Below are positions 32,778 to 41,873 of a stretch of DNA of 64,000 bases, piece after piece. The stretch lies in NCBI RefSeq assembly GCF_009831235.1, contig NZ_WUUL01000001.1:372001-436000 (forward strand). Direction: 5' to 3'. This stretch comes from Shimazuella alba. GTDB lineage: Bacteria > Bacillota > Bacilli > Thermoactinomycetales > Thermoactinomycetaceae. Below the pieces are notes generated by a model. It worked only from the letters and a program-made list of their open reading frames with translations. It was not told the origin of the DNA and searched no databases. Made by a program: the position numbers and the translations under genes. How positions within the stretch are numbered: position 1 is the first letter of the stretch; each line of letters begins with the position of its first letter.

Positions 32778-34154
32778 CTACGTCAGATTCAGTTGTTCCC
32801 AACAAGCTAATGTGCTTTCTGGTCTTCCTTCTAATAAATGGCATACACCTTCGTAAAATAAAGGCTCTTTCCATTTTATCGCTTTTCTTCTAGCTAATTG
32901 AAAATGCTCAATCGCTTCGGGGATTTTACCTGTTTCTAGCATAGATCTACCTTGATGATAGTAACCCATCGCTTGAGCCATCGGCTTTTCTTGATCTATT
33001 AAATCTCGAGCCATATTAGAAACTTCATCAAATTTTCCTGCACGTGTAGAAATACGCATTTTCATCGCTTGCCAGATAGGTTCATTTTTCACTTTTTCTG
33101 GTAATGTGTCATATGCTTTTTCTGCACGTTTTGTATTCCCTTCGGAAAGCTTTATCCACATAAAAGTAAACAATAAATCAGGATCGTTTGGATACAGCGT
33201 TAAACCCTTTTTCACCCACAGATCAGCTTCTTTTGCGTTTTTTTGGGTCCAATAATTCCAAGCTAATCCATGATATGCTGCCCTTTTATGTTCAGGATGA
33301 CCAAGTAATTTCCGGTACCAGATGATTGCCTGGTCAGATTGACCCATTTCTTCATAATCATGAGCAAGTGATAACATTACTTGTGGATGATTGGTCTTTT
33401 CTAAAGATGCTAATCTCCAGTAAGTAACACTGTTCCATTCTTTGTGGTGTCGATAACAACTAGACAAATAATACATAGCCTCCCAATCGTGCTCATTTAA
33501 AGCAAGGGCATGATAAAACGCAGGAATTGCATCATGGTATTGCTGTAATCGATAATAGGATGCACCTAGATTAAACCATGCATCTGCATTTTCTTTATCA
33601 TGTTCAATCGCCTGCACAAAAGCCTTTATAGCCGCTTGTTCGTTTTTTTGATTGACTCGAATACAACCAATCATATGATGAGCAAATGCTAAAAAAGGAG
33701 CCTGTGTAGCAGTAATCGCTACCAATTGAAAATGGTGAATAGCGGGGTCCCAATCTTTTCGTTGAAATTGACTTAATCCCAAATACAAACGCCCCAGCAG
33801 AAAATCCGGTTCTTCTTCTACAACATCAGCAAAGAAGCCTTCTGCTTCCCGAAACATCGTCAATCCATAATAACCTTGCCCTTGTCGAAATTGACGAACT
33901 ACTGATTCATGCAACCAAAACTCTTCTTCTATTTCTATCTCTTCGTCATTTGCTATCTCTGGAAATTCAGTTGAAATAGCTGCCATCTTATCTTCGATCT
34001 TCGCCCATGATTCTAGTAGTAAATGAGAAGCCTGTTTTAGTTCCAAAAAGCGTTTTTGCCATTTTGCGCGTTCTGTAACGGTTGAATTAGGGTAATTGGC
34101 TTTTAGTTCATTGAGCTGTTCTTCCATGTCTTGAAGCCAAACTTTGTGAAACAT
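32778..34154 (-). CDS. Tetratricopeptide-repeat protein
   Basis: The protein has 458 residues. An N-terminal helical, acidic part (to about 100) is followed by some nine TPR units, for example ADAWFNLGASYYRLQQYHDA and DWEAMYYLSSCYRHHKEW. No signal peptide is visible. It is probably a scaffold for protein contacts; the partner is unknown. It lies 11 bp upstream of ku on the same strand and may be co-transcribed with it. Confidence 0.8.
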   Translation of the reverse strand: MFHKVWLQDMEEQLNELKANYPNSTVTERAKWQKRFLELKQASHLLLESWAKIEDKMAAISTEFPEIANDEEIEIEEEFWLHESVVRQFRQGQGYYGLTMFREAEGFFADVVEEEPDFLLGRLYLGLSQFQRKDWDPAIHHFQLVAITATQAPFLAFAHHMIGCIRVNQKNEQAAIKAFVQAIEHDKENADAWFNLGASYYRLQQYHDAIPAFYHALALNEHDWEAMYYLSSCYRHHKEWNSVTYWRLASLEKTNHPQVMLSLAHDYEEMGQSDQAIIWYRKLLGHPEHKRAAYHGLAWNYWTQKNAKEADLWVKKGLTLYPNDPDLLFTFMWIKLSEGNTKRAEKAYDTLPEKVKNEPIWQAMKMRISTRAGKFDEVSNMARDLIDQEKPMAQAMGYYHQGRSMLETGKIPEAIEHFQLARRKAIKWKEPLFYEGVCHLLEGRPESTLACWEQLNLT

Positions 34155-34289
34155 CTCTCACACTCCCGTACAAACTGATTTATCAAAAGTATCTCCTTTG
34201 CAAAAGATTGTATGCTCATTGTTTATTGTGGATAATACAAAACTCTTATATACTTACTGCAGAATAAGCGATGCAGAGTGAGTGATACG

Positions 34290-35249
34290 ATGGCAAAAGC
34301 AGATAATTTGCTTTCTATTTTATGGTTATTACTATCCAGACAACGGATGACCGCAGCTGAACTTGCAGAACAATTGGAAATAAGCACTCGTACTGTTTAC
34401 CGATACATTGATTCCTTATGCGCTAGCGGAATCCCTATCATAGCTGAAACAGGTCATGATGGTGGATATCGTTTACTCAGACGATTTGTAGAAGCGCCAT
34501 TATTTTTTGATACAGATGAGAGAAAAGCTCTGTTCTATGCAGCTCAATTTGCTAAACAAGCAGGATACCCTTATGAAGGATCATTAGAAAATGCTCTGCA
34601 AAAAATTGAATATCAAATGAGTGAAGAACAACAGAAGGAGTTGGCAAACTATACACGTGGATTTGATATCGTTACACCTTCCACGATGTTAGTAAATGAT
34701 AAGCTATTACAGACAATTGAAGAAGCAATCGCTTACTGCACACAGTTGACCCTTTACTACCAAAAAAAAGGTTCTTCTTTTTCTGAGAGTAGACAGGTTG
34801 ATCCTTATGGTATCGTGCATTGGAATCGAAAATGGTATTTAGTAGGATATTGTCATCTTCGTTCTGAAAAACGAACATTCCGCTTGGATCGCCTTCAAAA
34901 CATAGAAAAATTAAAATCCAACTTTGTTCGACCTGAAAACTTTGTAGCAACTGATTTTTTCTTGGACTGGCTAGCTCCGAAACAGGAAGGTCATCTGGTT
35001 ACCATAACCATTCAAGGTTCCAAAGAAGCAATCCAATATCTCCGCCATCATTGGCAGCTTCAATACTTTTTTGTCCGTCAAACGGAAAACGAGATCCAAT
35101 TTTTAGTGGAGCAAAATAATTTAGAAACCAGTATCCCTAATTTCTTATTCACCTATGGAACATCTATAAAAATCGTGGAACCAGATTCTTTACGTGCATC
35201 ATTGGTTAACCTTTCTCAAAAATTACAAGATCACTATCAACAAGAATAG
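34290..35249 (+). CDS. HTH and WYL-domain transcriptional regulator
   Basis: The protein has about 319 residues. The N-terminal HTH_11 domain is MTAAELAEQLEISTRTVYRY, then the central WYL domain (VDPYGIVHWNRKWYLVGYC, with KRTFRLDRLQNI) and a C-terminal WCX extension. It is the YafY/DeoR-like group that senses ligands or nucleic acid through WYL. The start is the ATG at 34290, although a GTG at 34278 is in frame. It is divergent from the TPR-ku unit. Confidence 0.85.
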   Translation: MAKADNLLSILWLLLSRQRMTAAELAEQLEISTRTVYRYIDSLCASGIPIIAETGHDGGYRLLRRFVEAPLFFDTDERKALFYAAQFAKQAGYPYEGSLENALQKIEYQMSEEQQKELANYTRGFDIVTPSTMLVNDKLLQTIEEAIAYCTQLTLYYQKKGSSFSESRQVDPYGIVHWNRKWYLVGYCHLRSEKRTFRLDRLQNIEKLKSNFVRPENFVATDFFLDWLAPKQEGHLVTITIQGSKEAIQYLRHHWQLQYFFVRQTENEIQFLVEQNNLETSIPNFLFTYGTSIKIVEPDSLRASLVNLSQKLQDHYQQE

Positions 35250-35552
35250 AAGTTACCATTTGGTCATTTCATGCAAACCAATGATTGGGAGCTACAAATA
35301 CAAACGAAGTTAGTCCTATTCAAAAGTTCCATAAAAAGAAAAAGCTTCTTCAATAGGAGCTTTTTCATTGACCATCTCATTGTATTAGATCTCCGTATCT
35401 TTTCGAGAAAATTGTACGTTAAACATATTTCAGACACAAAATAACCAACTGCCTGCACATTAAGGAATCGAATGCTTGCTATGCTCTACTTTTACTTTGC
35501 TGAATAACATTAAACAGTGACTCTATCATCTTTAATGGGGTTTTATCGGCTA
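35250..35552. other. Intergenic stretch with one terminator
   Basis: The hairpin GAAAAAGCT / AGCTTTTTC (35339-35366) terminates the WYL regulator. No gene is seen in the rest. Confidence 0.6.
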
Positions 35553-36357
35553 CTATGATCGGGGCAAGTTTACAGCTTGCGAAGCAATCCATCTCTTAAT
35601 TGATTCTGCAGCAGTTTCTATTGTAGCAAGTTGATTAGGAGAAAAGTGGAAATGTTCGTTTGTATTTGGTAAAAAATCTTTTAGCAGACTACTTTCCCCA
35701 CCTTCTCCCTTTTTGATGATTTGATACGTTCCATAAATCCCTTGTTTTGTATCATGTGGATTAAATTCAAACAAAATTTCTTGGATTCGATCCCGAAAAA
35801 TACGAGGAGGAAGAAAATAAATAAATTGTTTTGGTTCTGGTGCTTTGGGTCCTGTGTAACCTTCATGAATCCAACTCATTCTTAAAGATTTGCACCCTTC
35901 TAAAAAATGCTTCATCAACCCTGAAGCACTGATCTGGATAGGATCGGTGTCTCCAGAATTTTTACCATTTCTTATTTTTAATTCTGTACGGAAGTAATAT
36001 TCAGTCATTTTTGATGAAACGGCTAAATTCTCTGGACAATCGAATGAAAAAGGAAATTGGATTTCTTGTCCAGGCTCAATCCGAAACGTAGACTGTTTGA
36101 TGGGGATGCTGGTTACGATTTGACTAAACCGATTGGTGTGATCTCGCCTTTTACTATGTATATATTTATATTTCACATACAAGTGAACGACCAAGGACTC
36201 CATTTCTTGACTGACATTACCTCTCTTGACTGACATTACCTCCAAGTAGATGTAAGCTACCAGATGCTGTTTGTCCCATTGTCAGTTTATTTTGATCAAG
36301 CTGTAAATCTACTTGAGTCGATCCTATTCCAATGAAAGCAAAAAATTTTTCAAACAT
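35553..36357 (-). pseudogene. spo0M: Sporulation-control protein Spo0M, frameshifted
   Basis: The frame begins at an ATG at 36357 (MFEKFFAFIGIGSTQVDLQL, typical Spo0M start) and reads ASGSLHLLGGNVSQE before a 19-bp tandem duplication shifts it into a stop. The second frame continues correctly from NVSQEMESLVVHLYVKYKY through the arrestin-like domain (IEPGQEIQFPFSFDCPENL) to 35553. Removing one repeat copy restores a protein of about 262 residues. The gene is therefore off unless the duplication is lost again. Confidence 0.85.
36205..36242. repeat. Perfect 19-bp tandem duplication inside spo0M
   Basis: TCTTGACTGACATTACCTC occurs twice, directly adjacent (36205-36223 and 36224-36242). Nineteen bases shift the reading frame by one. 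Confidence 0.95.
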
Positions 36358-36563
36358 AACTAATCTCCTTTATAGTCTATTTAAAAATAATAACATAAAC
36401 GAATATCGCTGAATTGTTTCAAAGCTATCTTTAACATATAGGCAACCTGCTCTAATACTTTTTTAAGACTGCGGAAATAATTATGGTGAACAAAAAAATA
36501 CAAGCCTCTCTCAACGAGTGGCCTGTATTCGTAAATTTATTGAATTGTTATTTTTCCATTTTG

Positions 36564-36885
36564 CTAAACTACTAAACTAAACAATAGAATAAATCCTAAC
36601 CCGACTACCGAAATAATCGTCTCTAATAATGTCCAGGTTGCAAATGTTTCTTTGATGTTTAAACCGAAAAATTCTTTGAACATCCAGAAACCAGCATCAT
36701 TTACGTGCGAGGCAATTAAACTACCGGCACCAGTTGCAAGAACAACTAAAGCTAAATTAACATCTGCTTGATTTAACAACGGAATAACCAGACCAGAAGT
36801 TGTTAGAGCAGCAACAGTAGCAGAGCCTAGAGAAATCCGTAAAATTGCTGCGATTATCCATGCGAGTAAAATTGGTGACAACGCA
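36564..36885 (-). pseudogene. gntP: Gluconate permease GntP, C-terminal fragment
   Basis: About 107 residues of the C-terminal end of a GntP-family permease: [40 protein letters not shown] and [14 protein letters not shown]. The first three quarters of the gene are gone. At about 36886-36897 it joins directly to the beginning of gntK, in a different reading frame. Confidence 0.85.
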
Positions 36886-36991
36886 GTTGATATCCGATAT
36901 TTTCTTGTTGGATGACCTTACCTTTTTCACTAAATAAAACAGCTTTCGTACTTGTCGTGCCGATATCAACACCTAACATATAGCTAGTCAT
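36886..36991 (-). pseudogene. gntK: Gluconokinase GntK, first ~34 codons
   Basis: From an ATG at 36991 overlapping the gntR stop (ATGA), the frame reads MTSYMLGVDIGTTSTKAVLF then [17 protein letters not shown], the FGGY-kinase N-terminus with the phosphate-binding DIGTTSTK. It then runs out of frame into gntP. A single deletion between gntK and gntP explains both fragments. Confidence 0.85.
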
Positions 36992-37716
36992 TTCTGTTGC
37001 TCCCGTTCACTTGATAGCATTTGTTGAGATCTCCAAAGATCATCTACTTTACCTTGAACATCATCAAAATTCAGATGTAAGGATTGAATCATAATGTCTC
37101 TATTTTTTGTATTTATCGCTTCAATATACAGTTCATGATTTTTGACAATACGTGCTAGGTCATCATATTTCTCCTCGAACCGCACTCGCATCGACAATAG
37201 GATAAAACTTTCCATGACTGGTTTGGCATTATTCCATATCATCATGATGTAGGAATGATTAATCGAGCGAATGATCGTTTCATGAAATAAAACATCCTGA
37301 TAAGAAAACTCATCTGCATCTTTATATTTAATGGCAATTTTCATCATTTCCAGTATTTTACTTAGTTCTTTAACTAGGTTCTTCGTTTCCATTCTTACTA
37401 GACGTTCAAAAACAAATGTTTCAATGAGTAGACGCACATCATATATTTCTTCTATCTCTTTCTCTGTTAAACCAACCACTACTGCCCCCATTCTCTCTAA
37501 GCGAATAATATTTTCATTTGCTAGTTTTTTTAAAGCATCGCGAATAGGCGACCGACTAACCCCATAATCTGCGGCTAATTTATTTTCTGATAATATGGAA
37601 CCGCTTTCAATTTGACCAGAAATAATACGCATTCTGAGGTCACAAGCTACACGCTCACCAGTAGAGGCTTTGGAAAGCCATTTTGTTGGGTACATCGAAT
37701 CCTTTGAGTCTGTCAA
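36988..37716 (-). CDS. gntR: Gluconate operon repressor GntR
   Basis: The protein has about 242 residues. The start is a TTG at 37716, seven bases after AGGAGGT; it gives LTDSKDSMYPTKWLSKASTG, very like B. subtilis GntR. The winged HTH is ENKLAADYGVSRSPIRDALK. The C-terminal effector domain includes EIYDVRLLIETFVFERLV and FHETIIRSINHSYIMMIWNN. The protein is intact and its operator lies in front of it, while the structural genes are broken. The stop overlaps the gntK start by four bases. Confidence 0.92.
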   Translation of the reverse strand: MTDSKDSMYPTKWLSKASTGERVACDLRMRIISGQIESGSILSENKLAADYGVSRSPIRDALKKLANENIIRLERMGAVVVGLTEKEIEEIYDVRLLIETFVFERLVRMETKNLVKELSKILEMMKIAIKYKDADEFSYQDVLFHETIIRSINHSYIMMIWNNAKPVMESFILLSMRVRFEEKYDDLARIVKNHELYIEAINTKNRDIMIQSLHLNFDDVQGKVDDLWRSQQMLSSEREQQK

Positions 37717-37743
37717 AATGAACCTCCTATCTATATAACAAGT

Positions 37744-37796
37744 ATACTTGTATACAAGTATTATAGTATACACTTTTTGAAATGCAAGCGCTTTTA
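37744..37796 (-). promoter_or_regulatory. gnt promoter with GntR operator and cre site
   Basis: The perfect palindrome ATACTTGTATACAAGTAT (37744-37761) is the known gnt operator of B. subtilis. On the minus strand a promoter TTGCAT - 16 bp - TATAAT (37787-37760) abuts it. TGCAAGCGCTTTTA (37783-37796) overlaps the -35 and resembles a catabolite-responsive element for CcpA. Confidence 0.85.
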
Positions 37797-37923
37797 AGAG
37801 GCTGAATATTCAATCATAAAGGGGACCTGTTCCAAATAGGAATGCGGCAAGAATTACTTCTTTTTTGGACCACATAAAAACAAGAGAGTATTCATGACCT
37901 TTATACTCTCTTGTTCTGAGTTT

Positions 37924-38440
37924 CAAATGGGTATAGCATCTCCCCGCACTTCTTTCAATCGGTACAGGACAATTTGGTTCACCACTTCTGCATTGGCTTT
38001 TCGTAAATGCTCTTTATGGATAAATTTGTGACGGAGATAGCGAAGTTCCCGATAGCTATCCGTACTGCTTTCAGCAGAGACTGCCTTTAAACCGGTCTTG
38101 CAATTGTTTGTTATCTTTTCGTTTTAGATCTCGGAAACCAAGAAGATTACGAATGGTCTTCCGATGATCTGTGTAGTTTCTTTCTTTTCCAACCCCAACT
38201 ATATCCGTCAAAGAAATCTCCAATCAAAGCATTTACCTGATCCGCTATGTGCTGGACAACTACAGGAGGGATATCTTGTTTTTGATTCGGAAAACGAGCT
38301 TCTTGTTGAAAATATTTCAAAAGAACCGCAAAACCTAAACGATTTGCGTTGGTTTTCTTCCCCATTATCAAATGACGTTCACTGTGTAATATAGTGAAGT
38401 GTTCTTCTAGTTCTTTTTTGCATCCCAGTTTCTTTTCAAT
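37924..38440 (-). pseudogene. Tn3-family transposase relic
   Basis: Minus strand, two frames. The N-terminal DUF4158 part (38440-38110) reads KKELEEHFTILHSE, NANRLGFAVLLKYFQQE, IPPVVVQHIADQV and, after a frameshift, HRKTIRNLLGFRDLKRK. It joins at about 38100 to a segment from much later in the gene ([20 protein letters not shown], near-identical to DNA at 1376-1530). The middle of the gene is deleted and the catalytic end is missing. Confidence 0.8.
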
Positions 38441-38562
38441 TATCGCTTTCCCTTCTCTCTATGTTATTTCTAAATAAGTATAATTTCTGATAGAGAGAAA
38501 CTATCTATAAAAGCAGTACAAATCAGTTAAAAATCAGAATTCTAAAATATGGAAATAATCCT

Positions 38563-38592
38563 GCGGACTAGAGTAGCAACTCTGTCACTGGG
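38563..38592 (+). repeat. Junction sequence, copy 2
   Basis: GCGGACTAGAGTAGCAAC then TCTGTCACTGGG resembles copy 1 at 6388-6428 at about 22 of 26 aligned positions. It stands where the resolvase relic at 38593-38757 stops. Confidence 0.45.
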
Positions 38593-38757
38593 CCTCATAG
38601 CTTGATAACAAGGGCGTACAAAATCTTTCCCACTTTGTTTATCAACAATTATCATGCGTTCCTCTATTCCGAGGTCTAACATCTATTCCATCTGGCGTTC
38701 TTGGTTTTGATCTTTCGAAGAAACACATACATATCCTAGTTTTATGTATCATCCTCC
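38593..38757 (-). pseudogene. Serine resolvase, N-terminal fragment
   Basis: After AGGAGG the minus strand reads, with a frameshift near the start and one in-frame TAG, GYVCVSSKDQNQERQME then MLDLGIEERMIIVDKQSGKD, the catalytic N-terminus of a Tn3-type serine recombinase (nucleophile Ser in VSSKDQ). It ends after about 55 residues in the junction sequence. Confidence 0.75.
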
Positions 38758-38958
38758 TGAGATTTGATTCAAATTATAGTGAGAATGTTTGTAAAGGTCA
38801 ATCATCATAAAGGTATGTTTTTTTATGAAATTTCCTATCTTTATAAACGCTAGATTTCGTGCATTGATAATGTATCCTAAAAGTATAACCTTTTACCTCA
38901 ATATTTTTATCTCAGTTAAACTCCATAGATCCACCATTGCATAATACGATTTTCACAT

Positions 38959-38987
38959 TTGACAAATAAACTGGATGAAACTATATT
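38959..38987 (+). promoter_or_regulatory. Promoter of the rrf2-type gene
   Basis: TTGACA (38959-38964), 17 bp, TATATT (38982-38987), 20 bp before the start codon with a GAGGGGGGAG site between. The 200 bp upstream shows no gene. Confidence 0.7.
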
Positions 38988-39007
38988 AGTTACAGAGGGG
39001 GGAGTCC

Positions 39008-39445
39008 ATGAATAATACTCATTTCACCATTGCTCTCCATATTTTAGTAAGGATAGCATTAGTTGCTGAAAAGAATAAAGTCATTACTTCTAAGGAAATA
39101 GCTACAAGCGTCAATACAAATCCTGTTTTTATTCGTCGGATTCTCAGTTCACTCGAAAAAAGTAATCTTGTAGTTGTTCAATACGGTACAGGATCTGGTT
39201 GGAAGCTGGCACAAACTCCTGATAACATTACCTTATCTGATGTCTATCAAGCTATTAAACAAAAACCTATTTTTGATCTCCATCATAGTATTCCAAATCA
39301 GAATTGCCCAATAGGAAAAGGTATCCAACCAGTGCTGAAGTATTATTATAGTGATGTAGAAAAAGCACTTCATTCAAAGTTAGCAAAAACGACTGTAGCT
39401 GATTTACTGGGAGAAACTCTTTCTTCTCAAGAATTACATTCATAA
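39008..39445 (+). CDS. Rrf2-family transcriptional regulator
   Basis: The protein has 145 residues. The winged HTH is ITSKEIATSVNTNPVFIRRILSSLEKSNLV with the wing YGTGSGWKLA. Only one Cys (NCPIGKGI) is present, so it is the YwnA-like type and not an iron-sulfur IscR/NsrR. It may control the DMT transporter 100 bp downstream (inference). Confidence 0.85.
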   Translation: MNNTHFTIALHILVRIALVAEKNKVITSKEIATSVNTNPVFIRRILSSLEKSNLVVVQYGTGSGWKLAQTPDNITLSDVYQAIKQKPIFDLHHSIPNQNCPIGKGIQPVLKYYYSDVEKALHSKLAKTTVADLLGETLSSQELHS

Positions 39446-39546
39446 GGTTATCTACACTATTTATGATATTTTTTTATTCATGGATGTAACTAATTTAGTT
39501 TTATTCACGTGAAAATATATGAGCGATTTATAATTAGGGAGGGAAC

Positions 39547-40467
39547 ATGGGTTCCAAAAGTAATGTTTTAAAAATAAGAGGGTTGATTCTTGTACTTACA
39601 GCTGCAATTTCCTGGGGAGGATCAGGTGCTGTTGCTCAGTATCTATTTAAACATCAGGGAATTAGCACAGAGTGGTTAACTGTAATGCGCTTATTATTAG
39701 CAGGGATTCTAATGTTGTTTTTTGGTTATAAAAGAGAAAAACAACGCATTTGGGAGATTTGGAAAGATAAACGGGATCGCCTGGAATTGGTATTATATGG
39801 AATATTAGGAATGTTAGCTGTTCAATACACCTATTTTAAAGCCATTTATCATGGAAATGCAGCTACAGCTACTGTCCTCCAATACTTGGCCCCTATACTT
39901 GTTACCGGTTATTTAGCAATTCGCTCCAAACAATTCCCAACAGTAAAAAAGTTATTTGCGATGTCATTAGCAGTTTTAGGAACATTTTTCCTCATAACAA
40001 AGGGAAACATTCATACTCTATCTATTTCTGGAGGGGTACTTTTTTGGGGGCTTAGCTCAGCATTTGCCCTTACGATCTATACCATTCAACCACAAAAACT
40101 TCTTACAAAATGGGGATCATCCTTGATAGTAGGTTGGGGGATGGTAATAGGAGGAATTATATTTAGTTTTGCCTATCCTCCATGGAGATTTGAGGGACAA
40201 TGGTCATATTCTACCTCAATTGCATTTCTATTTATTACTCTATTCGGAACCATTATTGCTTCTTATTGTTATTTGCAGAGTCTAAAATATCTTAGTCCCT
40301 CTGAGGCCAGTTTATTAGCTTGTGTAGAACCATTGTCAGCAGTCGTATTATCAGTTGTTTGGTTGCATATAAACTTTGGTTTGGCAGAATGGATAGGTAC
40401 ATTGTGTATTATGAGTACCATTTTTATTCTATCCATTAGCAATGAAAAGGAATCACAAGATCGATGA
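39547..40467 (+). CDS. EamA-family (DMT superfamily) transporter
   Basis: The protein has 306 residues with about ten membrane helices in two EamA repeats: GLILVLTAAISWGGSGAVAQ, ILGMLAVQYTYFKAIYHGNA, then LFGTIIASYCYLQSLKYLSP and LLACVEPLSAVVLSVVWL. It is probably a metabolite or drug exporter. GGGAGG precedes the ATG. Confidence 0.85.
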   Translation: MGSKSNVLKIRGLILVLTAAISWGGSGAVAQYLFKHQGISTEWLTVMRLLLAGILMLFFGYKREKQRIWEIWKDKRDRLELVLYGILGMLAVQYTYFKAIYHGNAATATVLQYLAPILVTGYLAIRSKQFPTVKKLFAMSLAVLGTFFLITKGNIHTLSISGGVLFWGLSSAFALTIYTIQPQKLLTKWGSSLIVGWGMVIGGIIFSFAYPPWRFEGQWSYSTSIAFLFITLFGTIIASYCYLQSLKYLSPSEASLLACVEPLSAVVLSVVWLHINFGLAEWIGTLCIMSTIFILSISNEKESQDR

Positions 40468-40513
40468 TAGATGGAATACTTCGATATCAAATTCGAGAGG
40501 AGAAAACAACATT

Positions 40514-41536
40514 ATGGAACGTAGGAATATACAAGTACTTTTAGCAAATCGACCACAGGGGTGGGTACAGGAGAGTGATTTCCTCTTTACTGAAACAGTA
40601 CTCCCTTCATTAATGGAGGGAGAGGTGTTGATCAAGCACCTTTATCTCTCACTTGACCCCTATATGCGTGGAACAATGAACGATGCCAAATCCTATGCTC
40701 GGAAGGTCGAGTTAGGACAAGTCATGCGTGGGGGAACGATCGGCGTGGTGGAAGCTACAAAACATCCCGATTTTCAAGAGAATGATCTTGTATCAGGGTA
40801 TTTTGGTTGGCAGCAGTATAGTATCTTTAACGGACAAGATGTACTTGGTCGAAATGTGAGGAAGATTTCCCCAAAGGATGGCATAGCACCTTCCGTCTAC
40901 TTGGGAGCCTTGGGCATGCCAGGCGTGACAGCCTGGATCGGACTTCAAACCATTGGACAACCAAAGGCTGGTGAAACGGTTGTTGTGTCGGCTGCTTCAG
41001 GGGCGGTGGGCAGTGTTGCTGGGCAGTTAGCAAAGATCCAGGGGTGTCGTGTCGTTGGTATAGCAGGTGGAAAGACGAAATGCGACTATGTGATCAACGA
41101 ACTCGGCTTTGATTCCTGTGTTGATTATAAGGCGGGTCATTTGGCTGAAGACTTGGCAAGAGCTACTCCAGAGGGAGTCGACATTTATTTTGAAAATGTT
41201 GGTGGCGAGATCCTTGAAACTGTGTCGCAACGCCTCAACCCATTTGCACGTATTCCTCTCTGTGGTTTGATTTCTCAATATAACGAGATTTCCCCACAAG
41301 GGTTTCACAATTTTGGAGCATTATTGACCTTGCGTGCCAAAATTCAGGGATTCAATGTACAGGACGCGAATACAAATCTATGGCAAGAAGCAATAAACGA
41401 GCTTGAACAACTTCTATTAACAAGGAAGCTAAAGTACCGTGAGAGCATAGTAGATGGTATCGAACAAGCTCCGAAAGCATTTATCGGGATGCTTAAGGGC
41501 AAAAACTTCGGAAAGCAACTTGTCAAGCTAACATAA
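40514..41536 (+). CDS. NADP-dependent medium-chain oxidoreductase (leukotriene B4 12-hydroxydehydrogenase-like)
   Basis: The protein has 340 residues from the ATG at 40514 after GAGAGGAG. The family markers are LYLSLDPYMRGTMND, VSAASGAVGSVAGQLAKIQGCRVVG (NADP-binding) and VDIYFENVGGEILE. Zinc ligands are absent, as usual for this quinone-reductase/alkenal-reductase branch. It acts on alpha,beta-unsaturated carbonyls. Codon use is slightly GC-richer than in its neighbours. Confidence 0.88.
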   Translation: MERRNIQVLLANRPQGWVQESDFLFTETVLPSLMEGEVLIKHLYLSLDPYMRGTMNDAKSYARKVELGQVMRGGTIGVVEATKHPDFQENDLVSGYFGWQQYSIFNGQDVLGRNVRKISPKDGIAPSVYLGALGMPGVTAWIGLQTIGQPKAGETVVVSAASGAVGSVAGQLAKIQGCRVVGIAGGKTKCDYVINELGFDSCVDYKAGHLAEDLARATPEGVDIYFENVGGEILETVSQRLNPFARIPLCGLISQYNEISPQGFHNFGALLTLRAKIQGFNVQDANTNLWQEAINELEQLLLTRKLKYRESIVDGIEQAPKAFIGMLKGKNFGKQLVKLT

Positions 41537-41873
41537 AAAAATCCTCTTGCCTTTGTATAATAAACAAAGGGAGAATTACTCGTTCAAGTTGATAACAGCG
41601 ATTTGAATAGGTTGAACACAGATTAATACTAAGGAAGTCCTTAGACCTTTTGGAGCTGTTTGAGTCTATGGGCTTCTTTTATTAGAAAAATTATTTTATT
41701 ATTCTGTCCAATATTCAATGACCACTTAATACAGTCACATTATTTTATTGAACACACAAGAATTACATTATTTGTAATCTATCGTGCCATTTTCCGACTT
41801 ATCTCGGAACATCCCCTTATAGAGGTAGGTTCTCATGTCCATTCTGTAAATTCACCTCACGCAAAAAACATTT
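41537..41873. other. Intergenic stretch
   Basis: A short hairpin CCTTTGT / ACAAAGG (about 41552-41572) may end the oxidoreductase transcript. I see no gene or clear promoter in the remaining 300 bp. Confidence 0.4.

Noticed and set aside
36757-36972. A 71-residue minus-strand protein
   Set aside because: It is an out-of-frame reading across the gntK-gntP deletion junction.
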